Source: Myxococcota bacterium (GTDB lineage Bacteria; Myxococcota_A; Polyangia; Polyangiales; Houyiibacteriaceae). From it: 48,579 nucleotides of DNA. Within the stretch, counting starts at the first letter, position 1, and every line of letters starts with the position of its first letter. The translations under genes and the position numbers were made by a program. The notes under the pieces were generated by a model that worked only from the letters and a program-made list of their open reading frames with translations, did no database searches and had not been told where the DNA came from. Below, piece by piece: positions 1 to 8,874 of this stretch. The stretch covers positions 1 to 48,579 of the forward strand of contig JALOQC010000024.1 in the NCBI GenBank assembly GCA_025453555.1. The letters run 5' to 3'.

Positions 1-2064
1 GCCCATCAATCGCAGATGCATCGCCGCGATCACACTGCCCATGTCGTTGCGCGCGCCCACGTCCGTGAGGCCGCCCGCGCCGACGATCGGCGCCACCGAA
101 CGCACCGCGGGCTCCGCGCCACCGACGATGCCGCTCACGATCCCGCCGAGTGACCCGCCGGTGAAGAAGATCGTCTGGTCGCGACCGCCGACGTCGGGGC
201 GGCCGTCGCCGTCGAAGTCGCCCGCGACGTCGAGGCCTTCGTAGTCGTGGGTGTCCGCGTCGTAGACGAGCGGCATGTCGCGCGGTCCTTCGGCGAACTC
301 GACCGGGCGCGCGTCGCGGCCGTCGAACGAGCGCAGGATCTGGATGACGCGCATGTGATCGAGCACCGTCTGCCGCACCACGTCGCGCGTGTGGAAGACG
401 TACGCGGTCCAGAAGTTCACGCCGCTGTCGACGAGCCCGTCGCCGTCGATGTCCTCCGCGCGACCGTCGAGCAGCGCCTCCGCGGTCGGGGTGAGGCACG
501 CGTCGTTGAAGAGGCCGCCGATGATGCGCAGGAGCCCGTCGTCGACCGGCACGCCGTGGCCTTCCGCGTTCAGCATCGCGGTCGCCACGCCGTGCTGGAG
601 CATGTAGCCCGCGAAGGGCAGCGGCTCCGCGGAGGCCGATCCGTAACCGTGCACGTAGAACGCGATCGGGTGCGGCTGCACGCCTTCCTTCGGCACGAAG
701 AGGATCATCGACATCGCCTCGCGCGAGACCTCCGCGCGTCCGCGCTCGGCGTCCATGCGCCACGTGTCCGGGAGATCCGTCGTCTTCGGATCGCCCAGCA
801 AGAACGGGGAATCGAAGTACATCACGACCACGTGGCCGAGGTTCGAGTAGCTGTCGATCACGCGCGCGGTCTGCTCTTCGTCGAGCCCGAGCGCGAGGCC
901 CGCGACGCCTTCGAGCGCCGCGACGAAACGTTCCCCCGGCGCGACGTAGATCTTGCCGGGCTCGACCTCGCAGCCGCGACCGCCCTGCATCGGCGCGAGC
1001 GCGTAGTCGGGCGGGAAGTCCTGCGCGAGCCACGAGAACGGGCCCTCGCCGTAGAGGCCGGTGCGGAGCGCGTCGAGATCCTGCGTGGTGCTCTGCGTGG
1101 TGAAGGTCCACGCGAACGCGACGCCGTCCCAGCCACGCGCCGCGAGATCGCCGTAGAGATCCGGATGGCGCGCGAAGTGATCGGCGAGCGGCTCGAGCGC
1201 GTCGCGCTGGGAGAGCGGGTGCGCGGCCTCGAAGGGCGAACGGATCGGCTCGCCGTTCTCGCCGCGCAGACGATCCGTGATCACGACCGCGTAGGTGCGG
1301 CGCGGCCGCAACGGCAGGGTCGGACGCAGCACGAGCGTCTTGGTCTCGCGCTCGTAGAACCACGTCATCTCGTCGACGGTGTCGAGCGGATCGTCCACCG
1401 TGCCGTCGAAGGTGTTGGGCGCGTCGAGCGTGCCGTCGAAGTCGGTGTCCTCGCCCGGATCGAGCACGCCGTTGCCGTTCACGTCCTCGTCGACCGTCTC
1501 GAAGAGCAGGTTCGACTCGCCCGCGCGCGGGTCGTTGCGCCAGTACTGCGAGGGATTGTCGAGCGCGTATTGGAAAGAACCGCCATTGAGATCGAGCGGC
1601 ATCGGCTCGCCGGTCTCGAGATCGACGAGGTAGATCGCGTGCTGCGCGAACTGCGCGGTGGAGAACGCGCGACTGCCGCCGCCCTGGCGCTCGACGAGAT
1701 CGCGGGTGTTCAGGTGCGCGTCGAAGGGGATCGTGATGCCGGCGTAGGTGCCCCAGCCGTCGATCTCGCCGAAGAGCGTGCGGGTCAGGGTCTCGAAGTC
1801 GGTCGGCGCGACGAGCGAGACGTTGATGCGGCGCCCGGTGGGCGAGGTCGGATCGGGCCAGGTCGCCACGTCGTTGGGCAGCGGCAGCTCCGGCAGCGGC
1901 TCCGCGTTGAGGTTCCAGAGCACGCGCGGCCCGTCGCCTTCGAGCGACAACCCCCACGCCTCTTGCGGCGCGTCCGAACAACCGACGAACCCGAGCGACC
2001 CGAGCAGCCCGCTGCAGGCGAGCCAAGCGAAGCGAGATCCCATCCGCGACATCGCGCGCAGCAT
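1..2064 (-). CDS. Lipoprotein with alpha/beta-hydrolase-like C-terminal region (partial, runs off window start)
   Basis: Open reverse frame absent from the ORF track because it has no stop in the window. N-terminus MLRAMSRMGSRFAWLACSGLLGSLGFVGCSD (lipobox). Asp-rich DEDVNGNGVLDPGEDTDFDG and DFDGDGRPDVGGRD segments. GGSLGG nucleophile-elbow-like motif near the window edge. Confidence 0.8.
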   Translation of the reverse strand, partial: MLRAMSRMGSRFAWLACSGLLGSLGFVGCSDAPQEAWGLSLEGDGPRVLWNLNAEPLPELPLPNDVATWPDPTSPTGRRINVSLVAPTDFETLTRTLFGEIDGWGTYAGITIPFDAHLNTRDLVERQGGGSRAFSTAQFAQHAIYLVDLETGEPMPLDLNGGSFQYALDNPSQYWRNDPRAGESNLLFETVDEDVNGNGVLDPGEDTDFDGTLDAPNTFDGTVDDPLDTVDEMTWFYERETKTLVLRPTLPLRPRRTYAVVITDRLRGENGEPIRSPFEAAHPLSQRDALEPLADHFARHPDLYGDLAARGWDGVAFAWTFTTQSTTQDLDALRTGLYGEGPFSWLAQDFPPDYALAPMQGGRGCEVEPGKIYVAPGERFVAALEGVAGLALGLDEEQTARVIDSYSNLGHVVVMYFDSPFLLGDPKTTDLPDTWRMDAERGRAEVSREAMSMILFVPKEGVQPHPIAFYVHGYGSASAEPLPFAGYMLQHGVATAMLNAEGHGVPVDDGLLRIIGGLFNDACLTPTAEALLDGRAEDIDGDGLVDSGVNFWTAYVFHTRDVVRQTVLDHMRVIQILRSFDGRDARPVEFAEGPRDMPLVYDADTHDYEGLDVAGDFDGDGRPDVGGRDQTIFFTGGSLGGIVSGIVGGAEPAVRSVAPIVGAGGLTDVGARNDMGSVIAAMHLRLMG

Positions 2065-2200
2065 CGCACAGCCCCGCGAAAAGAGAGAACGGCGGTCACG
2101 CACGCGGCACCGGGTGAAAGGCCGTCGCTTTCGACCCTCGGCCCGGATTCTCTCTGGCCCCGAATCGCCCGCGCCCCGTCGGCCCGTTTCCGCGCCGCTC

Positions 2201-2268
2201 CGTGTGACCGAGGGACCCGAGAAGTCGATCCCGCCGTGTGACCGAGGGCCCCGAAAAGTCGATCCCGA
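2201..2268. repeat. 34-bp direct tandem duplication upstream of mpl
   Basis: CGTGTGACCGAGGGACCCGAGAAGTCGATCCCGC (2201-2234) followed by CGTGTGACCGAGGGCCCCGAAAAGTCGATCCCGA (2235-2268); 3 differences. Confidence 0.85.
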
Positions 2269-2329
2269 GCCCCGGCCAGATTCGCCCACGTTCTTGACCG
2301 GCTCCCGCATCGCAGGCACGTCCGGCCAC

Positions 2330-3757
2330 ATGCACGTGCACCTCATCGGCGTCGCCGGCACCGGCATGGGCGCGCTCGCGGGACTGCTCAAGGCCCAGGG
2401 CCACCGCGTGACCGGGAGCGACCTCGCGTTCCACCCGCCCATGGGCCCGGCCCTGCGCGCGTGGGGCATCGAGCTGATGGAGGGCTGGAAGCCCGAGCAC
2501 GTCGCTTCCCGCCCGGACCTCGTCGTGGTCGGCAACGTGTGCCGCAAGGACAACCCCGAGGCCCGCGCCGCCATCGACGGCGGCCTCCGCTACGCGAGCT
2601 TCCCGCAGGTGATGGAGGAGGTCTTCCTCGCCCCCGAAGGCGGCGTCGCGCGCCCGGGCTTCGTGGTCGCGGGCACCCACGGGAAGACCACCACCACGAG
2701 CCTGCTCGCGTTCCTCTTGCGCGAAGCGGGCCTGAATCCGGGATTGTTGGTCGGAGGAATCCCGAAAGATTTCTCGGTGAGCCACCGCCTCGGCGGCGCA
2801 GGCGCGCCCTTCGTGATCGAAGGCGACGAGTACGACAGCGCGTTCTTCGAGAAGACCCCGAAGTTCTGGAGGTACCGCCCGAGCCGGGTGATCCTCACGA
2901 GCTGCGAGCACGATCACGTCGACATCTACCCCGACGAGGCGAGCTACCTCGCGGCCTTCGAGGGCCTGATCGATCGCATCCCGGACGACGGTCTGCTCGT
3001 CGCGTGGGCCGGTGATCGAAACGTGCGCGCGCTCGCCCGCCGCGCGCGCTGCGAGGTGCGCTTCTACGGGATCCACGGCGACGACTGCGGCGACGTCTCG
3101 CCCATCTGGTACGCGGCCCCCGCGAAGGCCGGCGGCGGCATCCAGCCCTTCGACCTCTACGGCGGCGGCACCTTCCTCGGCCGCGTCACCAGCCCGCTGC
3201 CCGGGATGCACAACGTCCGCAACGCGCTGGCCGCGATCGCGCTCGCCTCCGAGGGCGGCGGCGCGGACGTCGCGACGGTGATGAACGCCGTCTCGCGCTT
3301 CGGCGGCGTGAAGCGACGCCAAGAGCTGCTCGGCGTGATCGGCGGCGTCTTCGTCTACGAAGACTTCGCGCACCACCCGACCGCGGTCTTCGAGACCCTG
3401 CGCGCGCTGCGCTCGTTCCACCCCGAAGGCCGCCTGCTCGCCGCCTTCGAGCCGCGAAGCGCCACCGCGTCGCGCCGCCTCCATCAAGACGCCTACGTCG
3501 ACGCCTTCGCCTCCGCCGATCTCGCGGTGCTCGCCCCCGTCGGGCGCCCCGAGATCGCGGCCGACGAGAAGCTCGACACCGACGCCATCGCCACCGAGCT
3601 CCGAGCCCGCGACACCGACGCCCTCGCCGCGAGCTCGCTCGACGAGGTCGTCCGGAAGCTCACCACCGACGCCCGACCGGGCGACGCGATCGTGCTCATG
3701 AGCAACGGCGCGTTCGGCGGCATCTACGACCGCGTGCTGGCGGACCTGGTGCGCTGA
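2330..3757 (+). CDS. mpl: UDP-N-acetylmuramate:L-alanyl-gamma-D-glutamyl-meso-diaminopimelate ligase (Mur ligase family)
   Basis: MHVHLIGVAGTGMGALAGLLKAQGHRVTGSD N-terminus, GTHGKTTTTSLLAFLL ATP loop, EGDEYDSAFFEKTPKFWRYRPSRVILTSCEHDHVDIY typical of Mpl, EDFAHHPTAV motif. Confidence 0.92.
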   Translation: MHVHLIGVAGTGMGALAGLLKAQGHRVTGSDLAFHPPMGPALRAWGIELMEGWKPEHVASRPDLVVVGNVCRKDNPEARAAIDGGLRYASFPQVMEEVFLAPEGGVARPGFVVAGTHGKTTTTSLLAFLLREAGLNPGLLVGGIPKDFSVSHRLGGAGAPFVIEGDEYDSAFFEKTPKFWRYRPSRVILTSCEHDHVDIYPDEASYLAAFEGLIDRIPDDGLLVAWAGDRNVRALARRARCEVRFYGIHGDDCGDVSPIWYAAPAKAGGGIQPFDLYGGGTFLGRVTSPLPGMHNVRNALAAIALASEGGGADVATVMNAVSRFGGVKRRQELLGVIGGVFVYEDFAHHPTAVFETLRALRSFHPEGRLLAAFEPRSATASRRLHQDAYVDAFASADLAVLAPVGRPEIAADEKLDTDAIATELRARDTDALAASSLDEVVRKLTTDARPGDAIVLMSNGAFGGIYDRVLADLVR

Positions 3758-3884
3758 AGGCCCTCCCGCTCGAGCCACCGCCCCCCCCGGAACCTCCTCG
3801 GTTTCGACACCGAGCGCTGACGCACGCCCGCAACCGTTCGTTTTGATTCACAAAAGCAGAACGGCGTGAGAATCTGCACACTCA

Positions 3885-3911
3885 TCAGCACTCTCCCCCC
3901 TTGAGTGCTGA
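3885..3911. promoter_or_regulatory. CIRCE operator (HrcA binding site) upstream of groES
   Basis: TCAGCACTC-N9-GAGTGCTGA, perfect 9-bp inverted repeat with 9-nt spacer, matching the TTAGCACTC-N9-GAGTGCTAA consensus closely. Confidence 0.95.
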
Positions 3912-4051
3912 CAGGGTGTGCTTACAGGTTCGCCCCGCTTCGGGCCCGCCTTCATCGGGCGACTCGGAGCCTTCTTCCGGCCTCAGCCAGGCCACTAGCC
4001 CTGCCCCTTCGCGCAAACCGCGTCCGATCGGGGCACCCAGAGGAGACACCC

Positions 4052-4339
4052 ATGAAGGTACGTCCGCTCCACGATCGCGTTCTCGTCAAGCGCCTCCCCC
4101 AGGAAGGCATGACCAAGGGGGGCATCATCATCCCCGACACCGCGAAGGAGAAGCCCATCGAGGGTCAGGTCGTCGCGGTCGGCAACGGCAAGCGCGACGA
4201 GCAGGGCAAGGTCCACGCCCTCTCCGTGAAGGCCGGCGACAAGGTGCTCTTCGGCAAGTACGCCGGCACCGAGGTGAAGATCGACGGTGAGGAGCACCTG
4301 ATCCTCCGCGAGGACGACCTCGTCGGCATCATCGAGTGA
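4052..4339 (+). CDS. groES: Co-chaperonin GroES
   Basis: 95 aa, [44 protein letters not shown]...[13 protein letters not shown]. Confidence 0.98.
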   Translation: MKVRPLHDRVLVKRLPQEGMTKGGIIIPDTAKEKPIEGQVVAVGNGKRDEQGKVHALSVKAGDKVLFGKYAGTEVKIDGEEHLILREDDLVGIIE

Positions 4340-4350
4340 TCTTCTTTTCG

Positions 4351-4437
4351 GAGGGGCGGTCCGGCGCCCCTCCCCCATCGGGCAAAGCCCGAGTGGGGCC
4401 CCCTCCACCCACCCGTCCGCGGGGTCAGCCTGCGGAC
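4351..4437 (+). other. Cluster of stem-loops in the groES-groEL intercistronic region
   Basis: GAGGGG-N10-CCCCTC (4351-4372); CCCCA.CGGGC-AAA-GCCCG..TGGGG (4373-4398); GTCCGC-GGGGTCAGCCT-GCGGAC (4415-4437). Confidence 0.7.
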
Positions 4438-4548
4438 GCGGGGTCCGGTCAATCCAAATTTCGTGTCCGAGAGGCGCCTCGTGAGGCTGCGGCCCCAGCT
4501 CCTCTCAAACAAACTTCTCACTCAGATTTCAACCGGAGATAGAACGAC

Positions 4549-6204
4549 ATGGCTGCAAAGCAGATGCGTTACGGGACCGACGCGCAGCGCCGCATCGGTC
4601 GTGGTGTCGATGCCCTCGCCAACGCGGTGAAGGTCACGCTCGGGCCGAAGGGCCGCAACGTCGTGATCGAGAAGAGCTGGGGCTCGCCGAAGATCACGAA
4701 GGACGGCGTGACCGTCGCCAAGGAGATCGAGCTCTCCGACAAGTTCGAGAACATGGGCGCACAGATGGTGCGCGAGGTCGCCAGCAAGACGGTGGACGTC
4801 GCGGGCGACGGCACCACGACCGCGACCGTGCTCGCGCAGGCGATCTACCGCGAAGGCGCGAAGATGGTCGCCGCGGGTCACAACCCGATGGACCTCAAGC
4901 GCGGCGTCGACAAGGCGGTCGAGGTCGTCGTGAAGTCGCTCGAGAAGCTCAGCCGCAAGGTCGAGGGCGCCAAGGAGATCGAGCAGGTCGGCACGATCAG
5001 CGCGAACGGCGACGAGACGGTCGGCAAGCTCCTCGCGGAAGCGATGGAGAAGGTCGGCAAGGAAGGCGTCATCTCGGTCGAAGAAGCGAAGGGCATGGAG
5101 ACGATCCTCGAGGTCGTCGAAGGCATGCAGTTCGACCGCGGCTACCTCTCGCCCTACTTCGTCACGGACACCGAGCGCATGGAGTGCGTGCTCGACGATC
5201 CGTACATCCTCTTCTACGAGAAGAAGCTCTCGAACATGCGCGACCTCGTCCCGCTGCTCGAGCAGGTCGTCAAGCAGCAGAAGTCGCTGCTCCTCGTCGC
5301 GGAGGACGTCGAGGGCGAAGCGCTCGCGACGCTCGTCGTCAACCGCCTGCGCGGCACCCTGAAGATCGCGGCCGTCAAGGCGCCGGGCTTCGGTGATCGC
5401 CGCAAGGAGATGATGAAGGACATGGCCATCCTCACGGGTGGTGAGGTCATCTCCGAGGATCTCGGCATGAAGCTCGAGAGCGTCACGCTCAAGCAGCTCG
5501 GCCGCGCCGCCAAGGTGAAGATCGACAAGGACAACACCACGATCGTCGACGGTCAGGGCAAGAAGGCGGACATCAAGGGCCGCACCGACCTGCTCCGCCG
5601 CCAGATCGAGGAGACCACCAGCGACTACGATCGCGAGAAGCTCCAGGAGCGCCTCGCGAAGCTCGCGGGCGGCGTCGCGGTGATCAAGGTCGGCGCGGCG
5701 ACCGAGGTGGAGATGAAGGAGCGCAAGGACCGCGTCGACGACGCGCTCCACGCGACGCGCGCGGCGAGCCAGGAAGGCATCGTCCCGGGCGGCGGCGTGG
5801 CGCTCGTTCGTGCGCAGGCCGCGCTCGACAAGATGCAGGGTCTCTCCGACGAGGAGCTCATCGGCGTCCGCATCGTGCGCCGCGCCCTCGAGGAGCCCCT
5901 CCGCCAGATCGCGCAGAACGCCGGCCTCGAAGGCTCGGTCGTCGTGGACAAGGTCCGCGCTGGGAAGGGCGCGTTCGGCTTCGACGCGCGCGCCGAGGAG
6001 TACGTCGACCTGCTCGCCCGCGGCATCCTCGACCCGACCAAGGTCGTCCGCACCGCGCTGCAGAACGCGGCGAGCGTCTCCGGCCTCCTCCTCACCACCG
6101 ACGCGCTGATCGCGGAGCTTCCGAAGGACGAGAAGCCGGCGGCCGGCGGCCACGGCGGCGGCGGCATGGGTGGCATGGGCGGCATGGACGACATGGACTT
6201 CTGA
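4549..6204 (+). CDS. groEL: Chaperonin GroEL
   Basis: 551 aa, canonical GroEL with [47 protein letters not shown] and C-terminal GGM-type tail [16 protein letters not shown]. Confidence 0.99.
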   Translation: MAAKQMRYGTDAQRRIGRGVDALANAVKVTLGPKGRNVVIEKSWGSPKITKDGVTVAKEIELSDKFENMGAQMVREVASKTVDVAGDGTTTATVLAQAIYREGAKMVAAGHNPMDLKRGVDKAVEVVVKSLEKLSRKVEGAKEIEQVGTISANGDETVGKLLAEAMEKVGKEGVISVEEAKGMETILEVVEGMQFDRGYLSPYFVTDTERMECVLDDPYILFYEKKLSNMRDLVPLLEQVVKQQKSLLLVAEDVEGEALATLVVNRLRGTLKIAAVKAPGFGDRRKEMMKDMAILTGGEVISEDLGMKLESVTLKQLGRAAKVKIDKDNTTIVDGQGKKADIKGRTDLLRRQIEETTSDYDREKLQERLAKLAGGVAVIKVGAATEVEMKERKDRVDDALHATRAASQEGIVPGGGVALVRAQAALDKMQGLSDEELIGVRIVRRALEEPLRQIAQNAGLEGSVVVDKVRAGKGAFGFDARAEEYVDLLARGILDPTKVVRTALQNAASVSGLLLTTDALIAELPKDEKPAAGGHGGGGMGGMGGMDDMDF

Positions 6205-6228
6205 TCGTCGTCGCACCCCACGAACGAG

Positions 6229-6256
6229 AGGCGCGTCCCGAGAGGGGCGCGCCTTT
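6229..6256 (+). terminator. Intrinsic-type terminator hairpin downstream of groEL
   Basis: AGGCGCGTCCC-GAGA-GGGGCGCGCCTTT, 11-bp stem (one G-T), short T run, 25 nt after the groEL stop. Confidence 0.75.
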
Positions 6257-6422
6257 CGCGTTACCGTCGTGCGCTTCGTTCGGCGGACGTGGAGCTCGAC
6301 CCCCGCCCACCCTCGGGACTCATCCTCGGGCCATCGATCGCGTGCCGCGTGAGGGCTGCTCGCTGCGTGTCGCTTCGACGCGCGTTGTCTCGGGCGTCTG
6401 TCACGTCCTACCGTCCGACCCG

Positions 6423-6863
6423 ATGACGACGAGGAATCGGATGGGACGGAGCTTCTCTCGTTTGGTCCTCGCAACGCTCGCGTGGGGGTGCGCAGCGCAA
6501 CAGCACGAGGAGACGACCACGACCGACACGCCTCCTTGCATGCGGGAGTGCAGTGGCGAGCTCACGCGAGATCAGATCCTCTCCGTGGTCGGTGCCGCGC
6601 GCTCGCAAACACGTGAGTGCTACGAACGGCGCCTGGAGGAGAACGACGCCCTCCGGGGCATGGTCACCGTTGCGGTGCTCGTGGATCATGACGGGAGCGT
6701 CGATCAGAGATGGGTCGGCGGCTCGTTGCGCGACCCCGAAGCCTTCGCGTGTGTGGGCCGTGTCGTCGATGGCTGGCGCTTCGCGCCCCCGTCAGGCGGA
6801 TGCGTGCAGGTCAACGTGCCGTTCGCGCTGTGGCCACGTGACCGCTCCGCGAACCCGGAGTGA
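6423..6863 (+). CDS. Putative lipoprotein with AgmX/PglI/TonB-C-like C-terminal domain
   Basis: MTTRNRMGRSFSRLVLATLAWGCAAQ lipobox; IRECYERRLEEN...GMVTVAVLVDHDGSVDQRWVGGSLRDPEAFACVGRVVDGWRFAPPSGG...VNVPFAL pattern. Confidence 0.75.
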   Translation: MTTRNRMGRSFSRLVLATLAWGCAAQQHEETTTTDTPPCMRECSGELTRDQILSVVGAARSQTRECYERRLEENDALRGMVTVAVLVDHDGSVDQRWVGGSLRDPEAFACVGRVVDGWRFAPPSGGCVQVNVPFALWPRDRSANPE

Positions 6864-6905
6864 CCGTGAGCGCGACCCGGCGCGACCGGCGGGACCCGAC
6901 CGGTC

Positions 6906-6997
6906 GCACGACCGACCATACGAGCCGATTGCACGACCGACCGTACGAGCTGGTCGCAGGACCGACCGTACGAGGTACGCACGACCGACCGTACGAG
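6906..6997. repeat. Four copies of a 19-bp repeat with 4-6 bp spacers
   Basis: GCACGACCGACC(A/G)TACGAG at 6906, 6931, 6956 (GCAGG variant) and 6979; period 25, 25, 23 bp. Confidence 0.85.
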
Positions 6998-7133
6998 GTA
7001 CACGGGGACCACCCTCTGGACCGCTGGTCGCTGGGCGGCCCTCCCGCGCGGTGCAGAGGGGTTCTCGGGAACAACTTTTGATCGCGCTGCAATCTACTCG
7101 CGATTCCGGAATCACTCCGCGCGACGGACGCAC

Positions 7134-7170
7134 CGATGCGCGGCTCGGGCTGGGGCCGGGCCGCGCATCG
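7134..7170. other. Perfect 11-bp inverted repeat just beyond the 3' end of the transposase-like gene
   Basis: CGATGCGCGGC (7134-7144) / GCCGCGCATCG (7160-7170), 15-nt loop; 20 bp from the 7191 stop. Confidence 0.7.
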
Positions 7171-7190
7171 CCGCTTCGGGCGTTCTGCGA

Positions 7191-8621
7191 TCACGCAGGT
7201 GGGTCGTTGGCTCCACGAGGAAGCCGTCGACGGCGCTTCGACGTCTTCCCCGCCTCCGCGTCGCGCGTGCGGAGAACGACGACCCGCCGGCCCTCGCTCT
7301 TCCTGACGCGCGCATCGTCGAGGCCACGGCGCACGATGCTCTTCGGCTCCGGTGTGTCGTCGACGTTCGGCTTCAGCAGCACAGGCTTCTTCATCAAGTC
7401 GACGTCGATCACTCGCACGCGGCGGGCTGCGTCTTCGAGCTCTCGCTCGAGGTCTTCGTGCTCGGCGAGCTCACGTGCACGCTCGCGTCGCTGCTCACGC
7501 ACGCGCATCCGCTCTCGCTGCGCCTCTTCCATCTTCGCGCGTTGCGCACGCTTCTCCGCGATCTCCGCCTCGACCTCTTCGCGCGAGGGATGCGGCGCGC
7601 CGAGGATCGCCCCGAACGCCAGCACGTCGAGCGGCATGCCGAGGAACGTATGCCCGCGCAGCGTCCCTGCCGGAAACGCGCTCGTTCGATCGCCGGCCTT
7701 CCACCGAACGATCCGCGCCGCATGGGCGTGACGATGCCCGTACATCTCTCGAGTGCATTGCTTCCGGATTGCGATGCCTTCCTCGTCATCACGACCCACC
7801 GCGAAGCTCGGGGCCGTTCGCGCAAACATCTCCGTGTCGGTGTCGGGCTCGTCCCACGGGTGGACCGCCCGCATCTTCTTCACGCCGCGCACCGGACCGA
7901 GCCGCTCCCGCGCGAGCGTTGCAAGCCGCACGTCGCGCAGCTCGGTCAACGCCGAAACAACCGCGTCGAGGTCGCCGTCAAACTGACGAACGAGGGCGAT
8001 GGGAGGCGTCAGCCGAAGCTCGAGCTCCTTCGGCAGCTTCTTCGAAGAGAACGCCTCGTTCTCCGGCTTCGGCACCGCGATGCCGCCCGCCTTCCAGAGG
8101 TCGAAGCCCAGGTGATGCCCGAGCGGCACGTCGAGAGGATGCGCAACCCATCCCGCCGCGACGCAGTTCACGTCGTCGTAGATCGTCCGCAGCGTCACCG
8201 CCTCGGCGTCGACCAAGGTCATCCAGTGCGTCTGTCGTTTGTCGAAGACCGAGCCCGGCGCGTCGAACCCGTGCTCCCGCAACGACTCGTTCAGCGCACA
8301 CGACGTCGTGCGGTGCAGGATCCTCGTGGCCTCCGCGAGCTCCCGATCGCGCGGCGTAGCCTGTGAGTGGTGGTGCGTCACGTTCAGGACGAGCTGATGC
8401 CAGTCGATCTTCGTCGCGCGCTGCGCGAGCGCGGCCGCGTACGCGAAGATCTGCCCGACCTCGTCCCAGCGCGGCGAGCTCGACTTGCGCTTCGACGCCT
8501 CCGCCGCCACCGGCGCCACGTCGCGCGACGACCCCGCCCACGGCGCCAAGAACGCCTTGCGAAAGCTCGTTCGCCGCGTGATGGCGACGCAGGCGTTCTC
8601 GGTGATGAGCCGCGGATGCAC
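7191..8621 (-). CDS. Y1/REP-associated (RAYT-like) transposase-related protein with long basic C-terminal extension
   Basis: VAITRRTSFRKAFLAP..., IDWHQLVLNVTHHHSQATPRD (HUH-like position), DDVNCVAAGWVAHPLDVPLGHHLGFDLWKAGG region resembling IS200/RAYT-type proteins; GTG start. Confidence 0.6.
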   Translation of the reverse strand: MHPRLITENACVAITRRTSFRKAFLAPWAGSSRDVAPVAAEASKRKSSSPRWDEVGQIFAYAAALAQRATKIDWHQLVLNVTHHHSQATPRDRELAEATRILHRTTSCALNESLREHGFDAPGSVFDKRQTHWMTLVDAEAVTLRTIYDDVNCVAAGWVAHPLDVPLGHHLGFDLWKAGGIAVPKPENEAFSSKKLPKELELRLTPPIALVRQFDGDLDAVVSALTELRDVRLATLARERLGPVRGVKKMRAVHPWDEPDTDTEMFARTAPSFAVGRDDEEGIAIRKQCTREMYGHRHAHAARIVRWKAGDRTSAFPAGTLRGHTFLGMPLDVLAFGAILGAPHPSREEVEAEIAEKRAQRAKMEEAQRERMRVREQRRERARELAEHEDLERELEDAARRVRVIDVDLMKKPVLLKPNVDDTPEPKSIVRRGLDDARVRKSEGRRVVVLRTRDAEAGKTSKRRRRLPRGANDPPA

Positions 8622-8774
8622 CGCCGCCGCTCAATCCACCTTTCGTGCCGGAGCCCGCATCAACGATTCCGCATACCTACGCGAGGGGTGGCGGCGGATT
8701 GGCGGCGAACGAGTGGCGGCCGCCACCTCTGTCGCGCTGCGATCGATCGGTTTCTGCTCCTGCCGAAATGAAGC

Positions 8775-8822
8775 GAATCGTGCGATGCGAAGCGGACGCG
8801 GTCCGCGAAGCTGCACGATTCC
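8775..8822. other. Composite stem-loop (dispersed element copy 1), downstream of the A2M-like operon
   Basis: GAATCGTGC (8775-8783) / GCACGATTC (8813-8821) outer stem enclosing GCGGAC-GCG-GTCCGC (8792-8806). Confidence 0.75.
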
Positions 8823-8874
8823 GGCGCGTGAGCGCAGAGGGGATGAACGGAGATGGGGCCAGAACGTCGCTGCA

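Noticed and set aside
247-2241. 664-aa forward ORF
   Set aside because: Antisense to a lipoprotein with clear signal peptide and hydrolase-like motifs; Arg/Glu/Val-rich composition typical of high-GC shadow ORFs.
4522-6474. 650-aa reverse ORF over groEL
   Set aside because: Antisense to groEL, no supporting features.
6906-6997. CRISPR array
   Set aside because: Spacers only 4-6 bp and no cas genes in the window.
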